From assembly GCA_016081115.2 (NCBI GenBank), contig CM071930.1, forward strand, positions 34,177,641-34,241,640: 64,000 bases of DNA. The letters run 5' to 3'. The notes below the pieces were generated by a model that worked only from the letters and a program-made list of their open reading frames with translations, had not been told where the DNA came from and ran no database searches. Within the stretch, counting starts at the first letter, position 1, and every line of letters starts with the position of its first letter. Below are positions 35,930 through 46,235 of this stretch, piece by piece. This DNA comes from Rehmannia glutinosa (Eukaryota > Streptophyta > Magnoliopsida > Lamiales > Orobanchaceae). The position numbers and the translations under genes are program-made.

Positions 35930-36460
35930 ATCTTTGTCCAGCCGGTTGATATTATCTTTCAGCTTTTCATATATCTGCTGGAGTTGATTCTCTACCGTAT
36001 TAACCTTGGTCTAGTTAGATTGGACTGTGATGAGAATCTGTGAGACCTTAGAGTCGATCGCCTGTAGAGACTTATTTTGGGCACAAGCGTTGGTCGTCTG
36101 CCAATTTAGCACTTCCTCTGCTTGAGTAGGACCCTTTATTTGTCCGTCATGTTCCACAAAGGGTGCTTTGCACAAAAGGCTTGGATGTAATCCTCTCGAG
36201 TGTCAACCTTCCTTTCTAGGTGGAAATTCTCGCCAGATTCAACATGAAACAAGGTTGGACAACAGAGGAGTTGGAGGAGAAGGTGCCTTAACTTCTTTGT
36301 GACACCCGTACTTGTCTTTTTGAAGGACTGCTAACCCTTTTCTGTAATATGGTAAGGGTTGTGGACTTGGATTCGGAGGTCAGGTTTATCATCTGGCCTA
36401 CAACATGGTTGTCTTGTGGTTTTCTTCTTTCTGCTTCTTCTCTGTATATGTTCTTCTTCA
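35930..36460 (-). pseudogene. EPRV1 linker between movement protein and coat protein
   Basis: Minus-strand frames are broken by stops (for example at about 36011-36013). Short readable pieces (LKDNINRLDKDVRNLIEQ running into the next block) have heptad-like hydrophobic spacing, suggesting a coiled coil. No enzymatic motif is seen. It is assigned to the polyprotein by position only. Confidence 0.5.
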
Positions 36461-37596
36461 TCAGAGTCTGATTCCTCGGCCACAAGAACATTCTGGATCA
36501 CACATGGATGGATCAACGTCCCATACAAAGTGACCATTGACTCTGTCAGTATAAATATGGGATCCATTTGGTCGAAAACATGCAATTGGGATCTTTGTGT
36601 CTGCATTGACCTCAACTGGATAAACCATCAGCTGAAATTCAGGATTTGAAGGTCTTGAGCTAGATGGTGTCTGGTAGATCGTCTTCACCCGTCCATCCTT
36701 CAGCCATTGAGATTTAAAGTCGGTTGCTTGCACCATTTCTGACTGTTGGTGAAGGGATTCATAGTTGGTGATCCATTCTTTTGGAACAAGTTGCTCCAAG
36801 TCTTTTCTCCTGATTTGTCTGGGTATCTGGACGATTGTAGGGATGTCAGATCCAGACTCAACAAGGACCATCAAAGCATATTTTATGCCTTGATTTTGCA
36901 GATCTAGGCTGTGATCTTGCAACCTGTATACAACTTGGTGATGAAGGGTTGCTATGATGGAATTTAAGATCTGATCTGCTCCGGAAAGTTGAACTTGCAC
37001 TTTGAAGGCAGATGCAAGAGTTGGATCACTCAAAGATACTGTAAAGTTGAGGAAGAAAGTGACCACAACACTTCCGGCATTGAGTGTAGAGAGAACTGTA
37101 CCAATAATTGCATGCTCATATTGCAGAAAATGAGTATCTAGAAGACAAGTCTTGCAGATACTGGAAGACCTTTCCTTCCATGGTAGGAGAGAACAAGTCG
37201 TACAGCTCTAAGGTGGAGATGAGTATAACCTTCCAATCTCTATCTTGTGATGAACTTATGTGGAATGGGCAGTGTGATGTACTGCTCTTGTTGAGTTGAA
37301 GGAAGACCACAGTGATCCATTCTAGATGATTGGATATACTCCTTTGGCCGAGTATTCTTATTGAAGATAATAGATTTGATGTGTTTGGGCCAAGAACCAT
37401 GATTTCTGTATATATTATATGGAATAATAACTGGCGGAACATTTTGTTCTATAAAAGCGTTGCTTGGAATAATAGAGTATTCTATGGTATTTTCGATATG
37501 ACTAGTAGAAAATCTAGGTAGGGAAATAGAAGAAGATATACTATGTATTTGGCTAAAAGGGATATCAACAAAGCTGTTCGAAGATTGGGATTCCAT
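36461..37596 (-). pseudogene. EPRV1 movement-protein region (N-terminus of polyprotein)
   Basis: ATG at 37596 (MESQSSNSF) is the likely polyprotein start: it is the first long minus-strand frame and noncoding sequence precedes it. The readable segments LELYDLFSPTMEG, GADQILNSIIATLHHQ and VVYRLQDHSLDL resemble the 30K-type movement proteins of caulimovirids, which open plasmodesmata for spread between cells. The frame changes at about 37240 and 37070. The assignment rests on position and a loose motif match, so it is moderate. Confidence 0.62.
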
Positions 37597-37614
37597 ATCA
37601 AGGGGAACTCACAA

Positions 37615-38573
37615 TCTGTGGTTTTCCATGTCTCAGTTCACAGTTCAACATATCAAAGGAAATCACAATCTTGTTCCGTTATCATCCGTCCGCATCACAT
37701 CCATTACGATTAATATCTTGAAAGGTATTTTCCCGTTATATTAATGGCATATCCTGAAGGCCAATTTCCCCCCACAAAAACACCTTTCAAAAGCCTAAAT
37801 GATTTACAAAACTATGCAAAACATTTTATGTTTTATCACTTAGCCAAATTTATGGTTCAAGTTAATATCCCTTTCGAGAGGGCATGTTTTTATCCAGATA
37901 AACCTTTTTATGGGATCCTTACCATTTCCACTACTACTCCTATTCCAAAACATGGTCTATGGTATTTGTGGTGTCTTTCCACCCTTTACTATCATTCAGT
38001 GGAAATGCCCGTTAGAAGTACTTTATCATTCCTCCAAAATCCAGTCAACTAGTCATCAAATCTCTGGACTTTTCTTGAATGGTATGACAAGATTCAAAAT
38101 TGGAAGGAAAAGTTACAAGCAGAAGTGGATCAGAACAAAGATGTCCCGGATTTATACATTGTCATAGTACTCCACCGATATTTCACAATGGGAAAAGGTA
38201 TCGATTTATACCGACATCTTTAAATTTTAAATGTAAGGTTTTCCCTGGATCAATCACCACCAAAACGAACGAGGTTAATGAATTATGCATGCATCTCCTG
38301 GTTCTTAACAAGATTCCACCAAACCCACCTAGACCGGAGCCTATTTATACATCACTCGTGATAAGTCCATGTGTTGATGAACCCGATTCAAGTCACCAAC
38401 GAGAAGATAACCAAGAAGGCGACACATATACTCAAATGTTCGAGCCAGATTCCCAAGACCCATGGCTTGTTGAAGATGAAGACATAGATTGGGACGGCTA
38501 TGGATTGTTTTGGACAGAACCTTGGTCAAAAGGAGTACTACGACTACCACAACAGTCCATGACGGAAGGATGA
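37615..38573 (+). pseudogene. EPRV1 end of RNase H and C-terminal domain
   Basis: The plus-strand frame opens with the end of RNase H (FTVQHIKGNHNLVP) and runs without a stop into a domain starting MAYPEGQFPPTK at 37744. This domain has an aromatic-rich core (HGLWYLWCLSTLYYHSVEMP, FLEWYDKIQNW) and an acidic tail ending at 38571-38573. A TAG at 38050-38052 and a frame change near 38100-38220 break it. EPRV2 has the same fusion. I do not recognise the C-terminal domain. The promoter and repeat region follow directly, so this is the 3' end of the viral coding region. Confidence 0.72.
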
Positions 38574-38589
38574 TATCAGCACTGTGTAG

Positions 38590-38914
38590 GTGTCCTTACA
38601 ATGGACACCTGTCAGTTTGTAATAATAAGTGTCCTTCTCGCGGACACATGTCAGTTTATGGTTGTAAGTGTCCTTTTGTTGGACACATTTCAGTTTTTTA
38701 TCCTTGTAATGTAACATGTGTCAGCTTGGTGTTGTAAGTGTCCTTTTATGGGACACATGCCAGCTTAGTGTCGTAAGTGTCCTTTTATGGGACACATGTC
38801 AGCTTGGTGTTGTAAGTGTCCTTTTAGTGGACACGTGTCAGCTTTTTGTTTAAAGTGTCCATGCAAGTGACATGTGTATGTGATAGGTGTCTTGTTAAGT
38901 GGACACATGTCAGG
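38590..38914 (+). repeat. 39-bp hairpin repeat array upstream of the EPRV1 promoter
   Basis: GTGTCC-N7-GGACAC inverted repeats start at 38590, 38629, 38668, 38738, 38777 and 38816, mostly 39 bp apart; stems are constant and loops vary. Degenerate units follow at about 38853 and 38887. Each is followed by ACATGTCAG or ACGTGTCAG, giving GACACRTGTC palindromes; one is a G-box (CACGTG). L-D is inserted in the array, which resumes at 47276. Confidence 0.85.
38900..38914. repeat. Target-site duplication of L-D (15 bp), left
   Basis: TGGACACATGTCAGG; exact copy at 47276-47290. It is part of the EPRV1 hairpin array. Confidence 0.9.
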
Positions 38915-39079
38915 TTTTTTTTTTTGGAATGAACGATAAATATATAAAAACTGAAAAAGAGTATTCCTGATCACCGGCTGATCAGGTAACCAAAGTAAAG
39001 TTTGGTAACAAAGTCAAAAGAAAAGAACGAAATGGTCACAAGCCGACCATATGGCTGAATGGTTGGGGCCTCGTTAAAA

Positions 39080-39124
39080 CCTTCCAAGGTAAAACCCACC
39101 CTTGTGGGAAAAACCCCTGGAAGG
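39080..39124 (-). other. Conserved 3' UTR stem-loop of L-D
   Basis: It has one change in the outer stem (A to G), which leaves a G-U pair in RNA. The rest matches the family. Confidence 0.8.
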
Positions 39125-39730
39125 AAAAAGAGTACCCCCCATGATAAAAAACGCCCCAAAAGCCGACAAGACTGAGAATTCGACGCACTAATGAACAAAC
39201 CTATAATTCGATTGGCAACATAATCCTGAGTGAGGGACTGGATAATGGACGCTGGGGGCGACCCCCACCATGTATCCACGTGCGACGACTTGCTTAGAAT
39301 ATCCGCTGCCCGGTTGCCTTCCCTAAAGATGTGCGAGACCACAAAATCCAAGTGAGAAAGAAGGTGGAGAATGTATCTCCACATACTCAAATGGCGCCAA
39401 GGAACTCCAATGGATTTCTTTCGCAGCAACTCCACCACATAGCCGCTGTTAGTTCCGCCTCAAAAGCAAAGCCAAAACCGCATCGTTCCACAAAGCATCC
39501 ACGAAAAAACCCCCTACAGTTTCTGAGTTCACTTTGATCCATCCCGGCAAAGGTTTCTGCCAAGTAACCTGCACAATCTTCGGGGCCTGTCTAGGGCACC
39601 CAGGAACACGAAGTCTGCGGAGGATGAATAGGTCTTGTTGATCATTATGCATGCAACCTCGGTCCAAGGAAGATGACTCCAGGATTAGGACACGAAGGCG
39701 TAGGATGGCCGCCTCCAGTGTCCAAATCTT

Positions 39731-39790
39731 GTACTTCTCAGGAATAAGTGCCTGTACTTCTCAGGAATAAGTGCCTGTACTTCTCAGGAA
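39731..39790. repeat. 23-bp tandem repeat (2.6 copies) at a deletion junction in L-D
   Basis: GTACTTCTCAGGAATAAGTG plus CCT repeats from 39731, 39754 and 39777. It lies exactly where the zf-RVT region of ORF2 is missing. Confidence 0.9.
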
Positions 39791-41425
39791 TCCCAATCCT
39801 ACCAGCGATGGTGTAACCCAACCAATTATCCAGCCAGAATCGAACTCCGGAATTGCATCCCGGAATCCAGTGGCAGTCCTCCAAGAAACCCGAGATCCTA
39901 GGCCGAACCCCTCTCCAGATGGAAGAGGGGATGAAAGAACAGCGTGGAGATCCATCAGAAGCCAAGAAACGCTTATGGAGGATGTTGTAAACCAAAGAGT
40001 TTGAAGTTATAATCTTCCAGCCCAATTTCATAAGGAAAGCATTGTTGGCGACCACAATAGACCGTACGCCCAAACAGCCTTCCGCCCGGGGCATGCAACA
40101 ACGACTCCATTTAACCACCACTGATCCTTTTGAGTTCACATTGCCAGTCTAGATGAAATTACGCATGGCCTTTTCCATTTTTCCATTTGCCGTAGCAAAG
40201 TTCTGGGCCACTTGTATACCATCATCGTATGCACAAAGGAGCTGGTAATCACTGAATTCACCAAACAAATGTGGCCAGCAATAGACAGAGCAGAACCTTC
40301 CTTCTGAACTTGAAAATAATCTTGTCGAAAATGGATTGAAGGTTGGCCACTTTGGGTGCACCCTTAAAGATGGGGGCGCCCAAGTAGATTGTAGGGAATG
40401 CGCCCATATGCATCCCAAGAATGTCGTCCTCGAATACGACCTCGCACATGATTAGAAACCTGGCCTCCAAAATAAGCTTTAGATTTATTAGGATTGAAAA
40501 TCTGACCCGACATGTCTGCGTAGAGGTTAAGCATCTGAATAATAGCACGTGCACTGCTCGAGGATGCCCCACACATAATCACAATATCATCTACATACAT
40601 AATGGACGAGGGAAAACCACCGATTAGGCGCCCGTAAAGGCCGGGAGTAGATTCTGTTGGCCGCGTCCTCACCAATCTACTCGAACGTCCTCCGCGATGC
40701 AAAATAGCGAGAAGATAACGGATCCCCCTGCCGAACCCCTCGAAAGCAAGAGAGAAATAACCCACTGGCGACCCATTCAACGAGACTGAGATTCTGGAAG
40801 ACTGAAGGATGATCTCAATCCAGTGAATGAACACTTCAGAGAAACCAAAGCGACGTAACACGTGAATCAAGAAGCCCCAATTAACTTTTTTAAATACCTT
40901 CCGGATGTTAATCTTTAAGATCATATTGGCGTCATTACGACCCTGTAAAATATTAAACCCCTCCGAGACCAACGCAATATAGTCATGGATCTGCCTACCC
41001 AGGATAAAACCAAACTGGGTAGGCGACAAGTAAGAAGGGATGATTGAGCCCAGACGCGTCGCCAGTATCTTGGTAATAATCTTAAAGAGGAAATTACTCA
41101 TCACGATCAGTCTAAAGTCTTCCACCGCATTAGCTTCCTTGGTTTTTGGGATGAGTGCCATAAAACTAGCATTCAGACCCACCGGGAAGGAAGTCGTGAC
41201 GAAAAAATACCGGATGGCTGCCACCACTTCCTCAGAAATGATATCCCAAAAATGATGATAAAATCTCCCACTGAAACCGTCTGGGCCTGGGGCACTGTCC
41301 AAACCCATATTTTTTTGAATAAGTGCGAATATATATATAAAAAATGAAAAAAGAGTAATCCTGATCACAGGCAGATCAGGTAACCAAATGTAAGCCTGGA
41401 AATAATGGTTGGGGCCTCGTTAAAA

Positions 41426-41470
41426 CCTTCCAAGGTAAAACCCACCCTTGTGGGAAAAACCCTTGGAAGG
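41426..41470 (-). other. Conserved 3' UTR stem-loop of L-E
   Basis: Same stems and loop as L-A and L-B. Confidence 0.8.
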
Positions 41471-41532
41471 AAAAAGAGTACCCCCTAGGAAAAAAAAGGC
41501 GCCTAAAAAAAGAAACCTGAAGCGGTGGCGCA

Positions 41533-43732
41533 TTAACTAACAAACCTATAGGTGGATTGGCCAACATAATTATCAGTGAGGTAGTGAAGAAGGTCTGTGG
41601 GCGGGACGCCCCACCAGGCGCCACTCTCCGTCTTCTTGCTCAGCATGTCTGCCACCCAATTGCCTTCGTGAAAGATATGAGAGACTACAAGATCAATGCC
41701 ACTGAGTAGATGCAAGGTTTGGCGCCAATGGCTAAAATGGCGCCATGGGACCTCCATCGTTCTCTTCTCCAGCAGGTTCACCACATACATCAAATCCGAT
41801 TCCAGCCAAAGTTGCGTCCATCCTTTTGCAAATGCGTAATGAATCGCCCACATTGCTTGCGCAATCAATTCGACTTCAAATGCGTGCACTCAACCACGTG
41901 ATGGGCAAAGCATTCGCGAAAGAATCCTCTACAATTAGGAAGACACCGGAGGCTATTAGATTGCTCGGCGCCCGAAGCGCCGCCATCCGTGTTAACCTTG
42001 ATCCAACCCGGAGGGGTTTTGCCACCGGACCTCCACAATCTTTGGAGCATGCCTAGCCCTTCCGGAACTCTTAAACCACGCAGATAAAGAGGTCCTCATC
42101 GATCATTATTCATGCATCCCGGTCCAAAGATGCTAATTCAACAATGAGTACATGTAGGTGAATGAGTGCCGCCTCCGGAGTCCATATTTTGTTGTGGAAA
42201 ATCAACTCATTACGGATGTGCCAAATAAGCCAGATGCAGGATAATATTGCCACACGCCAAAGGAAAGCGACCTGGTCACTAAAATGAAAAGACATAAGCC
42301 GTACCAGCAGTTCATTGAAACTGTAAGTCTGGAAGGGGTGCACGTGAAAGGCTTGGAAGATCCAACACCATATATGCCCTGCAAAAGCACAAGAAACAAA
42401 TAAGTGATCAACCGATTCCCCCGATTCCCTGCAAAGAACACAAATTGAAGGGCCAGTAAAACTTTCCCTAGCTCGTAAAGAATCCTGGACTGCCAATCGG
42501 TTGTGTATAGCCCTCCATGCCACCACTGATCTCCGTTCCGAGATATGCTAGGACCAAATCCAAGAACCCCATCGAACTGTCGGGCGCTGGGGGCGTAAAT
42601 ATTTATAAGCCGTCTTCGAGGTAACCGAACCATCCTCTGAGTTCATCCAAACACGAGTATCCCAAGATGTAGGCGCAATTGGGACGCGCACAATAGCTCG
42701 AACCAGCTCCAAATAAGCCTCCACAAAGGGGAGGGTGAAGTGCCAGGATCCATCATAAAAATAATCAGAGATACGCTCTGGAATAAATATCGTAATCCTC
42801 CGGAATGCCAATTACAAAGAATGGAGTATCCCAACCAATTATCAATCCAAAATAATACCTCGGAATTGGCTCCTGGGATCCAACGAGCACCATCCAAGAA
42901 ATCATAAATACAGGGTTTAATCCCAGGCCAAATAGAAGAAGGAAGAAAGGACCTCCGGATATCCCCATTTCTAGTAAAGTACCATTGTCTGAGGGTCCTG
43001 AAAACCACCGAGTCCGAGTTCAGAACCTTCCAGCCCAATTTCATTAAGAAAGCCTTGTTAGCAGCCATGATCGATCGCACGCCCAATCCTCACTCTGTCG
43101 TGGGCGTGCAGCATGTATTCCAGTTGACCACTACCTTTCCTTTAGAATTCACGTCCCCCGTCCAAATGAAATTACGCATGGCTTTTTCCATTTGTTTTAG
43201 CAGCGTGGCAGGCCATTTATAAATCATCATGGTGTGCATGAAAGAACTAGTTATCACCGAGTTAACCAGGCAAACCCTACCAACAAGGGAGAGAGACGAG
43301 CCTTTCCATCGTCCGAACTTAAGGATTATCTTGTCAAAGATAGGCAGAAATCCGCGACCTTTGGAGCTCCTTGAAGATTGGAGCGCCCAAGTAGATGGTG
43401 GGGAACGCCCGGATGAATCCCTAGAATGTGTTGCACCCTCCCACGGACATAATGCGAAACCTGCGCCCCAAAATAGACCTTGGATTTCCGTGGACTAAAG
43501 ACTTGACCCGAGATATCTGCATAATGAGTAAGAATCTGAAGCAAACCCCGTGCATTAGATGAAGACTCCCCACACATGATGACAATATCGTCCGCATATA
43601 AAAAGGATGATGGAAAGACAATACTCCTTGGCGCCGTGAAGGCAGATAACTGGGACTAATCCATCGCTGCTGCAATAAACTGACCCAGGACCTCCTCCGC
43701 AATACAAAACAATAGGGGTGATAAACGGACTC
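41533..43732 (-). pseudogene. LINE ORF2 C-terminal part, L-E
   Basis: The minus-strand order is the end of RT with an incomplete YADDI region (TILSSCVG and MCGESSSNARG in different frames, 43326-43700), the RT thumb (GVRSIMAANKAFLMKLGWK, about 42800-43086), zf-RVT (AIHNRLAVQDSL, CVLCRES...VDHLFVSC, 42110-42526) and RNase H (AKGWTQLWLESD, HIFHEGNWVADML) to a stop at 41533. Frame changes occur near 43080, 42650, 42110 and 41880. The KKTESGAWWGVPP tail matches L-A. Confidence 0.85.
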
Positions 43733-46067
43733 TGAAGGAATAGCCGTCAAAAGCGCATTATCAACCATACTAAAGATCGAAGAAATAAGGTGATCTACCA
43801 AAGTGTAGCCCGAAGTGGTTTGCCCTGTGTCCGCGAAAAGGTCCGTATAGAAGGAGATAATGTGATTCCCAAGAGCTACCGGGTCCTCTGTATAACTACC
43901 ATCAACCATCAAACCTTGTATCCGTGAGCGTCCATTTCGAATCTGACAACGACGATGGAATAATGTTGTGTTACGATCCCCATCCTTTAACCAATCTGAT
44001 CGTGATTCCTGCTGAAGGAATTCCGACTGCATGAGCAACGTGCGAGATAGCGCAGACTGCGCCTCCAACTCCATATCCCTGCGAGCCTCGGTGAAACCGT
44101 CGGATTCAATATCTGCCTGAATCTGACGGACCCTTTCCATCTGATGATCCACCTGACGATTAACATCCCCCAAAACCTCCTTATTCCAAACCTTAATCGA
44201 TTGTCGCAACCTCTTGAGTTTCCACATGACGCGCCGCATAGGGTTGGGCGACGTGCACGGGATGGCCCAAGAGGCCGTGACCACATCCCGGAAAGAATCG
44301 TGATGAATCCACATGTGCTGAAAACGAAACGGCGAAGGTCCCCTGCTCATGGAAGAAGAACAGGAGACCAAAATGGGGTAGTGGTCGGAGCCAATGCGCG
44401 GAAGGACTAAGCCCTTAACAACTTGCCAAAAGGAGAAAAATGACCAGTTGCTGGGGCTCGATCTAACTTAGCCTGAAGAAGAGATAGAGGTCTACGAGGG
44501 GAGCACCACGTAAATGTGTTCCCGTAGTCGCACTGAAACAACCTGTATCCTCCAAGAAATCCCAAGTCCCGACAAGAGGCACTGGGATGAAGTACCACTG
44601 CCCGCTCATGGTGACCCAGCACAGCGTTGAAGTCTCCAATGAGCAGGAGATCAGTAAGACCCAAATCCCTCAAATCCAGCCAAAGGGCACGACGAGCAAC
44701 ATGATCACACAAACCATGAACAAAGCCAACATGAAAAATCAGAGAACCAAATTGAATCTGCAAAATAAGACATTGAGAAGAAGATCACACCTGATTATGG
44801 ACTGAGATGTTAGCGTCGCATAGCACCCAGATGTCCGGGCGTCCGTTCGCCCAGAAACTCTGAGCCACAAACCTGAGTCCGAGGCTATTCCAATAAGAAT
44901 CCGCAATGGATGAGATGTCCACCTTAGGTTCGCAAATGGCTAAGATAGAAGGTTTATGTTTATGACATAAAGCCTTAAGAACATTTCGAGATGAAATGTT
45001 CCCAATCCCCCGTATGTTCCAGAAGATGCAATTCATTGAGACGGAGGAGGGGGTGGCGCCCGTGACGATCGCACGGTAAAAATAGGCGTGTGGTTCGTAG
45101 CGGAGTCTGACGATTGATTGTGACCCACTTCATCTGCATAATCTGCCCATCTCTTGGAAGCGGCAAAGTTCATTTCGTGTGGTTCTAAACTCTCTGGTTC
45201 GATAGTAACTTCATGAACAGGGGGTGATGGTCCCGATGTAACTTTCCAAATAATTCTATCTTTGGCCAGGTCCAAGGAGCTGTCCCGGAAAGCACGACTC
45301 AACGCACGAATAGGCTTCCCCAAAGGATACTGAACCGTAATAGGCATAATCGTGGAGACCGTTCCCATGTTGGATGTGTTAGCCTTGGGAGATGATTCCC
45401 TAGCTGGGTACTCGGCTTGATGATCTGCAGGATGGTGATCCTGGGAATCGACAGACTCAAGAGCCTCAAAGGAGTTACCAAGATGGAAGTCCGAAGAGCA
45501 AGTGACTATTGCGCAAGGCAGAGAATCTACGCGCATAGCCGATCCCGTATTTTCCATTGAGTTATCAACGCCTTGCCCTTGTCCTGCTAAACAGGACGAT
45601 AAACCTTACGAACCCTGGATCGCCCACGCTGCACTGAGTTATGACGAGTAGCCGACGCCCGTGAGCGGCCTTGGGCTGGTGAAGCACGCCCTTCCACAGC
45701 CAGATTACCCTCTTTGTTAAAACGACAAGAAGCTGTAGAATGTCCCGTAACACCACACCTCGAGCAAAACTCAGGGAGTTTTTCATAAGTGACTGAAACA
45801 AAAGAGCATTTGCCAGTGCGTTCTACCATGATATGTTCTTCCAGTGGCTTAGAGAGATCGGCGTCCACCAGAACTCGAACGAAATGACCCAAAGAACCAT
45901 CCAGTGATCGCTGATCAATTTGTAAAGGATTCCCAAGAGCACTGGCGATACCCATAATGTTGTTGGGGTCCCAATATTCCAAACTGAGTTCAAAAATGTG
46001 TACCCAGACGCTGGCCACTGAGGTTTGAACCTTATAAGTGTCGAAGTCCGGCACCCATGGAGATAGA

Positions 46068-46082
46068 CGTATAGTACCAGGG
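46068..46082. repeat. Target-site duplication of the SINE, left (15 bp)
   Basis: CGTATAGTACCAGGG; exact copy at 46221-46235. Confidence 0.9.
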
Positions 46083-46220
46083 TTTTTTTTAATTAAGTCG
46101 GGACTAGTGGTTGGAGGAGAGGAGATAAATTTCAAAGAAACTGCGAGATACAGGGTTCGAACCCTGGTTAACACCTTTATAAAGGGTTAGTGATACCACT
46201 TGAGCTAGAAGCTAGTGGTT
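46083..46220 (-). mobile_element. tRNA-derived SINE (138 bp) inside L-D ORF1
   Basis: On the minus strand it begins with a tRNA-like head: an A-box-like TAGCTCAAGTGGT and, about 40 nt later, a perfect B box GGTTCGAACCC. These are the internal RNA polymerase III promoter. A pyrimidine-rich body and a TTAATT-A(n) tail follow. A perfect 15-bp TSD flanks it. It has no coding capacity, so it must have used LINE machinery. I cannot assign the family. Confidence 0.88.
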
Positions 46221-46235
46221 CGTATAGTACCAGGG
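46221..46235. repeat. Target-site duplication of the SINE, right
   Basis: Partner of 46068-46082. ORF1 codons resume here. Confidence 0.9.

Larger units (their letters stand above)
32729..37614 (-). mobile_element. EPRV1, inverted block (movement protein to RNase H)
   Basis: Caulimovirid pararetrovirus sequence integrated in plant DNA. The minus-strand order is movement protein, coiled-coil linker, coat protein with zinc knuckle, aspartic protease, RT and the first part of RNase H, the usual polyprotein order of petuvirus/florendovirus-type viruses. The rest of RNase H lies beyond 37615 on the opposite strand, so this block looks inverted relative to the remainder. Many stops and frameshifts are present. 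The genus is not resolved by eye. It is a decayed genomic copy. Confidence 0.82.
41311..43732 (-). mobile_element. L-E: 5'-truncated LINE nested in L-D
   Basis: The 3' end (A-run at about 41311-41317 on the complementary strand, then TATTC-like terminal sequence) lies in the RT of L-D. The body runs to RT codons near LSPLLFC at 43732 and stops there, so only the C-terminal 60% of ORF2 is present. Comparison with L-F shows L-D has lost about 25 bp at the insertion point and no TSD is seen. Its RNase H is closest to L-A. Confidence 0.88.
39188..45036 (-). pseudogene. LINE ORF2 of L-D, interrupted by L-E
   Basis: ATG 45036 opens the endonuclease (NIRGIGN, CEPKVDISS, GDFNAVLGHH, DHHPILVS; about 44340-45036, one shift at about 44770). 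The RT N-terminal part runs to DNALLTAIPSES at 43733. After L-E, RT resumes at 41310 (GLDSAPGPDGFSGRF, FILGRQIHD, KINIRKVF). The GVRQGDPLSP segment is garbled and a DDIVIMCG motif survives (preceded by YV, not YA). RT tail pieces follow to about 39740. The zf-RVT region is missing, with a 23-bp repeat at the junction. RNase H (WIKVNS..., HIFREGNRAADIL) ends at the stop 39188-39190. Several frameshifts are present. Confidence 0.88.

Noticed and set aside
38590..38914. CRISPR-like array
   Set aside because: Units are contiguous 39-bp degenerate repeats without spacers, in a plant retroelement context.
46140..46200. A tRNA gene at the GGTTCGAACCC motif
   Set aside because: No cloverleaf can be completed; the A-rich tail and TSD show a SINE with a tRNA-like promoter.
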